Source: Clostridia bacterium (GTDB lineage Bacteria; Bacillota_A; Clostridia; Christensenellales; Aristaeellaceae). Taken from it: a stretch of 8,565 bases of DNA. The DNA lies in NCBI GenBank assembly GCA_017518705.1, contig JAFWUC010000070.1, forward strand, positions 1 through 8,565, read 5' to 3'. Below the pieces are notes generated by a model, which saw only the letters and a list, made by a program, of their open reading frames with translations, was not told the origin of the DNA and did not search any database. Below are positions 6,114-8,565 of the stretch, one piece after another (position 1 is the first letter of the stretch; the number at the start of each line of letters is the position of its first letter). Made by a program: the position numbers and the translations under genes.

Positions 6114-7112
6114 TTAGAACAGTCCCGCTTCGGGGTCGATCTTCTTGACCGCAAGGTTTGCGGCGACGACCATTATACAGCCGCAGACGGACTGCAGGAA
6201 GGAGGACGAAGAGGAGATGTTGATGTTGCTGTTTACCAGCAGCGCCTTATACACGAACACGTCGATGGTGTTGGTAATGGACACCAGTCGGCCGTCGTTG
6301 CGGGTCGCCTGATAGAACAGACCGAAGTCGCTTCTAAACACGCTGCCCACGGCAAGTATGAGCATGATGGACATTATGGGTCTGAGCAGCGGGATGGTTA
6401 TGTACTTGGTCTGTTTCCACTTGCTGGCGCCGTCTATCAGCGCGGCTTCGTAAAGCTCGCCGTCAATGCCGCTGATGGAGGCAAGGTAGACTACCATGCC
6501 GTAGCCCATGCCCTTCCACTGGCTCAAAAACACCAGGAACCAGCGCCAGAAAGGCACGTCGCCGTACCATTGGTGTTTGGCTTCGCCTATGCCGAGAGAT
6601 GAGAAAACGCGGTTGAACAGGCCCTTGTCGGTAGCCAGGAAGGCGTACACGAAGTAACCGATGACGACCCAGCTCAGGAAGTGGGGCAGGAACATCATGG
6701 TCTGGCACACCTTGGCCAGCTTCTTGGAATACATCTGGCTGATCAGTATGGCCAGCGTGACGGGAATGACGACGCCCAGCACGATGAAGATCAGGTTGTA
6801 GACCACCGTGTTCCTGAGCATTATGCTGAAGTCCGGGGTATTGAACAGGAAACGGAAGTTGCCCAGGCCGCTGAAACGGCTGTTGATGAACAGGCTGTAC
6901 AAAAAGCTGTGTCCGGGCGCCAGTTTGTAGTTCATGAACGCGATGACCACGCCGAACATGGGGGCGTAGCAGAAGATCAGGAACCAGATGGTGGTGGGCA
7001 GATGCAGCAGGAAAAGCTCCACGTCATCAAAGGAAGATCCCGTGCTGCCGCCGTTGTCGCCTTTTTTGGGCTTTACCACCTTTCGGGGAGTCTGGGTCAC
7101 GGCTTTGTTCAC
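6114..7112 (-). CDS. Carbohydrate ABC transporter permease, LplB-like (MalF-type)
   Basis: A 332-residue membrane permease from the chosen start, with a charged N-terminus, membrane segments near 37-60, 101-126, 142-160, 190-211, 240-257 and 304-320, and an EAA loop at 222-241 (EAALIDGASKWK...TIP). The C-terminal pattern FLQSVCGCIMVVAANLAVKK...GLF is typical of LplB/YtePO permeases. I chose GTG at 7112 because AAAGGAAGGG (7118-7127) lies just upstream. The frame extends to ATG 7160 and GTG 7190, but neither has a ribosome binding site and the added residues are not family-like. It is the first gene of the transporter operon, preceded by a leader of about 145 nt. It pairs with the LplC-like permease to form the membrane channel. 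Confidence 0.92.
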   Translation of the reverse strand: MNKAVTQTPRKVVKPKKGDNGGSTGSSFDDVELFLLHLPTTIWFLIFCYAPMFGVVIAFMNYKLAPGHSFLYSLFINSRFSGLGNFRFLFNTPDFSIMLRNTVVYNLIFIVLGVVIPVTLAILISQMYSKKLAKVCQTMMFLPHFLSWVVIGYFVYAFLATDKGLFNRVFSSLGIGEAKHQWYGDVPFWRWFLVFLSQWKGMGYGMVVYLASISGIDGELYEAALIDGASKWKQTKYITIPLLRPIMSIMLILAVGSVFRSDFGLFYQATRNDGRLVSITNTIDVFVYKALLVNSNINISSSSSFLQSVCGCIMVVAANLAVKKIDPEAGLF

Positions 7113-7238
7113 AAAATCCCTTCCTTTCGTTTCCGTTTCTTTTGATTTATTAACCTGCATTTGCCGGATATGATGAGATTTTCTAAACACTATGTCCAGC
7201 GTATGCTGTTTTTATATGCTTTTTTGTGTAGTTTGCAG

Positions 7239-7260
7239 AGTATGTTACGATTAACGTACT
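7239..7260. promoter_or_regulatory. 22-bp palindromic operator candidate of the transporter operon
   Basis: AGTATGTTA (7239-7247), a 4-bp spacer CGAT, then TAACGTACT (7252-7260) form an inverted repeat with 8 of 9 positions matching. It lies just downstream of the -10 box and covers the predicted start of transcription near 7258. This is the classical place for a repressor, for example of LacI or GntR type. No regulator gene for it is in the window. Confidence 0.6.
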
Positions 7261-7272
7261 TTGTATTATAAT
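7245..7272 (+). promoter_or_regulatory. Weak candidate promoter of the acetyltransferase operon
   Basis: On the plus strand a perfect -10 TATAAT (7267-7272) has only a poor -35 candidate TTACGA (7245-7250) at 16 bp, which lies inside the palindrome. If real, it overlaps the minus-strand promoter, and one bound protein could control both directions. The perfect -10 may simply be a by-product of the symmetric AT-rich sequence. Confidence 0.22.
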
Positions 7273-7293
7273 ATACTTTTTATCATCTGTCAA
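7265..7293 (-). promoter_or_regulatory. Consensus sigma-A promoter of the ABC transporter operon
   Basis: On the minus strand TTGACA (7288-7293) and TATAAT (7265-7270) are both perfect and are separated by exactly 17 bp of AT-rich sequence. Transcription should start near 7258, about 145 nt before the GTG start of the first permease. A fully consensus promoter on a sugar operon implies tight negative control, matching the palindrome beside it. Confidence 0.93.
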
Positions 7294-7310
7294 CATCTGT
7301 TTTTAACATT

Positions 7311-7325
7311 GCGGCATATTGCCGC
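7311..7325. promoter_or_regulatory. Perfect inverted repeat GCGGCA-TAT-TGCCGC
   Basis: Two perfect 6-bp arms flank a 3-bp centre, about 20 bp upstream of the transporter -35 box. Related GCCGC-containing motifs follow at 7340-7345 (ATGCCG) and 7388-7392. No T-tract follows on either strand within terminator distance, so it is more likely a protein-binding site or chance GC-rich symmetry. Confidence 0.35.
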
Positions 7326-7470
7326 CGCACGTGGCTTATGCCGCCCATGAGCGGGACGCATGCCGGATATCTTTTTATCGTCCGTCTGCCGCATCCGTGC
7401 AGGATTTATGCCAGCGCCGGGAGAATTATAGAAGGATGGAAATCTGATATTTCGGAGGATCTGTGTTTAA

Positions 7471-8457
7471 ATGGACATACGTGAGTTTCGCTTAAGCGAC
7501 CTTAAGCAGCTGATCGGGCTGTGGAACGACTGCGCCAAAGCGGGAGAGATCCTGAACGTGCCCCTGGACGAAGAGTATTTCTCCCGGAAATTCCTGCCCC
7601 TGGACGAGTCCCGCCTGTATTTCACCGCGGAAGAGAACGGCGAAATACTGGGCTTCTGCCTGGGCAGCGTAAAGACCGAGTTTCTGCGGGGCGAGACCCC
7701 GCTAAACACCCCCGCGTTCCTGAGCATGCTGTTGGTAAAGCGGGACAGGCGCGGCGAAGGCATCGGTTCCGCGCTTTTGTCCGCGTTCGAAAACAGGGCG
7801 AAGGCGCTTGACAAGTCCCGTGCGGAGATCTCGAGCCTGAGTCCCGTGAATCTGGACTGGATGATCCCCGGCACCCCCGGGCACGGCCACAACAACATGC
7901 CCGGCCTGGACACCCAGTCGATGGCCTATCCGTTCCTGGAGAAGCGCGGCTATGTCTCCTACGTGGGCGAAGTGGCCATGTACATCGACCTTGCGACTTA
8001 CGAGAAGGCGCCCCGCGTGGAGGAAGCGCGCGCAAGGCTCAGGTCGGAAGGCATCACCGCGGGCCTGTACGACGTAAGCGAAAACTGCTCCTGGGACGGC
8101 ATGTGCGACCGGGTGGGCAGCGAATACTGGCGCAAGGTGCTTAAGGACGAGACCTCCTCCCCCGCGCCGCGCCCCATACTCGCGGCCAGGACGAACGGTC
8201 AGATAGTGGGCTTTACCGGCCCCGCGGATGTGCAGCCCAACGGCAGGGGCTGGTTCACGGGCATCTGCACCGACCCCCTGTACGAACAGAGGGGGATCGC
8301 CACGGTGCTGTTCAACGACCTGATGGGCGAATTCATAAAGATCGGCGCGAAATATACTTCCCTGTTCACCGGCACGGAAAACCACGCCCAGCGCCTGTAC
8401 ATCAAAACGGGGTTCAGGCCGGTGCGCAGGTTCGACATGATGAGAAAGGAGCTGTAA
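7471..8457 (+). CDS. Tandem-domain GNAT-family N-acetyltransferase
   Basis: This 328-residue protein appears to contain two GNAT folds. The first (about 1-173) has an acetyl-CoA loop RRGEGIG at 93-99 after the strand AFLSMLLVK. The second (about 185-328) has QRGIAT at 273-278 after WFTGICTDP, and a family-like end with AQRLYIKTGF (306-315). GNAT enzymes move an acetyl group from acetyl-CoA to an amine; the acceptor is unknown. The start is set by GGAGG (7455-7459), 11 nt upstream. The PIG-L-like gene begins 3 bp after the stop, implying coupled expression. It is divergent from the sugar importer, so an amino-sugar or related acceptor is possible but only inferred. Tandem GNATs often have one catalytic and one structural domain; both loops here look intact. 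Confidence 0.9.
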   Translation: MDIREFRLSDLKQLIGLWNDCAKAGEILNVPLDEEYFSRKFLPLDESRLYFTAEENGEILGFCLGSVKTEFLRGETPLNTPAFLSMLLVKRDRRGEGIGSALLSAFENRAKALDKSRAEISSLSPVNLDWMIPGTPGHGHNNMPGLDTQSMAYPFLEKRGYVSYVGEVAMYIDLATYEKAPRVEEARARLRSEGITAGLYDVSENCSWDGMCDRVGSEYWRKVLKDETSSPAPRPILAARTNGQIVGFTGPADVQPNGRGWFTGICTDPLYEQRGIATVLFNDLMGEFIKIGAKYTSLFTGTENHAQRLYIKTGFRPVRRFDMMRKEL

Positions 8458-8460
8458 GAA

Positions 8461-8565
8461 ATGGGCACCGTAATGGCTGTAGGCGCGCACACCGGCGACG
8501 CGCAGCTCACGATGGGGCTGTATCTGGCCAAAGCCGCCTCAAAGGGACACAAGATCGTTACGCTG
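8461..8565 (+). CDS. PIG-L/LmbE-family deacetylase-like protein, 5' part only
   Basis: Thirty-five residues are visible before the window ends. MGTVMAVGAHTGDAQLTMG, then a YLAK..SKGHKIVTL segment, matches the start of PIG-L/LmbE proteins (first strand, metal-binding AHPDDxE motif, helix, second strand). These are zinc-dependent N-acetyl-sugar deacetylases. Here the motif reads AHTGDAQ: His10 and Asp13 fill the zinc-ligand positions, but the residue matching the catalytic-base Asp is Gly12. AAAGGAG (8445-8451) lies 9 nt before the ATG, inside the end of the acetyltransferase gene. The assignment rests on the N-terminus only. An acetyltransferase paired with a deacetylase-like protein suggests work on the same class of acylated compound. 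Confidence 0.7.
   Translation, partial: MGTVMAVGAHTGDAQLTMGLYLAKAASKGHKIVTL

Larger units (their letters stand above)
7113..7470. other. Divergent intergenic region between transporter and acetyltransferase operons
   Basis: This stretch of 358 bp holds no convincing gene. It contains the transporter promoter and palindrome (7239-7293) in an AT-rich stretch. The transporter leader on the minus strand (7113-7258) shows no riboswitch or attenuator that I recognise. A GC-rich part (7311-7430) has several short inverted repeats built on GCCGC. The ribosome binding site GGAGG (7455-7459) of the acetyltransferase gene is at the right end. Confidence 0.7.

Noticed and set aside
7113..7190. 26-residue N-terminal extension of the LplB-like permease (GTG 7190 or ATG 7160)
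   Set aside because: Neither start has a ribosome binding site, while GTG 7112 has AAAGGAAGGG just upstream. The extra residues are low-complexity Lys/Glu/Thr not typical of the family.
7239..7260. Catabolite-repression (cre) site over the importer start
   Set aside because: The palindrome does not fit TGWAANCGNTNWCA in any register, so a CcpA site is not supported.

Overview
The window looks like chromosomal DNA of a GC-rich, low-pathogenic-profile Clostridia/Firmicutes bacterium, probably an anaerobic gut or rumen lineage. Three things point this way. The genes carry strong AGGAGG-type ribosome binding sites. The promoters are classical sigma-A type with AT-rich spacers in otherwise GC-rich DNA. 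The gene content is typical of that group: an XRE/ImmA pair, an LplB/YtcP/LipO-type sugar ABC transporter without its own ATPase, and a PIG-L family gene. No genus can be assigned from the sequence alone. There are no rRNA or tRNA genes, CRISPR arrays or transposons.

Layout: (1) bases 1-828, minus strand, hold a CobW/G3E-family metallochaperone GTPase whose C-terminal part is a low-complexity His/Asp/Glu block repeat that runs off the window. (2) Bases 829-1060 are a divergent regulatory region with a near-perfect sigma-A promoter and four copies of a TGTGCA core. (3) Bases 1061-3495, plus strand, form a tight apparent four-gene operon: XRE regulator, ImmA/IrrE-type metalloprotease, a 90-residue unknown protein and a MOFRL-type glycerate 2-kinase. 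The kinase reading frame is broken near its N-terminus at an A5 run. The operon ends at a strong intrinsic terminator, back to back with a terminator for the opposing operon. (4) Bases 3593-7112, minus strand, encode a carbohydrate ABC importer in the order LplB-like permease, LplC/YtcP-like permease, solute-binding protein with a DUF3502-like C-terminus. It is driven by a consensus TTGACA-17-TATAAT promoter with a 22-bp palindrome over the predicted start of transcription. (5) From 7471 on, plus strand, there is a tandem-GNAT acetyltransferase followed 3 bp later by the start of a PIG-L/LmbE-like gene cut by the window end.

How the parts may work together (inference): the transporter probably imports an oligosaccharide or sugar derivative using a shared ATPase encoded elsewhere. 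The divergent acetyltransferase/PIG-L pair may act on an acylated amine or sugar. The XRE/ImmA pair looks like a regulator plus the protease that inactivates it. It is unusual that these are co-transcribed with a glycerate kinase and divergent from a metal-handling GTPase. I see no clear evidence of a wholly new defence or mobile system. The best leads are the kinase frameshift, the XRE operator array, the CobW repeat tail with its altered G4 motif, and the PIG-L protein lacking the usual catalytic Asp.
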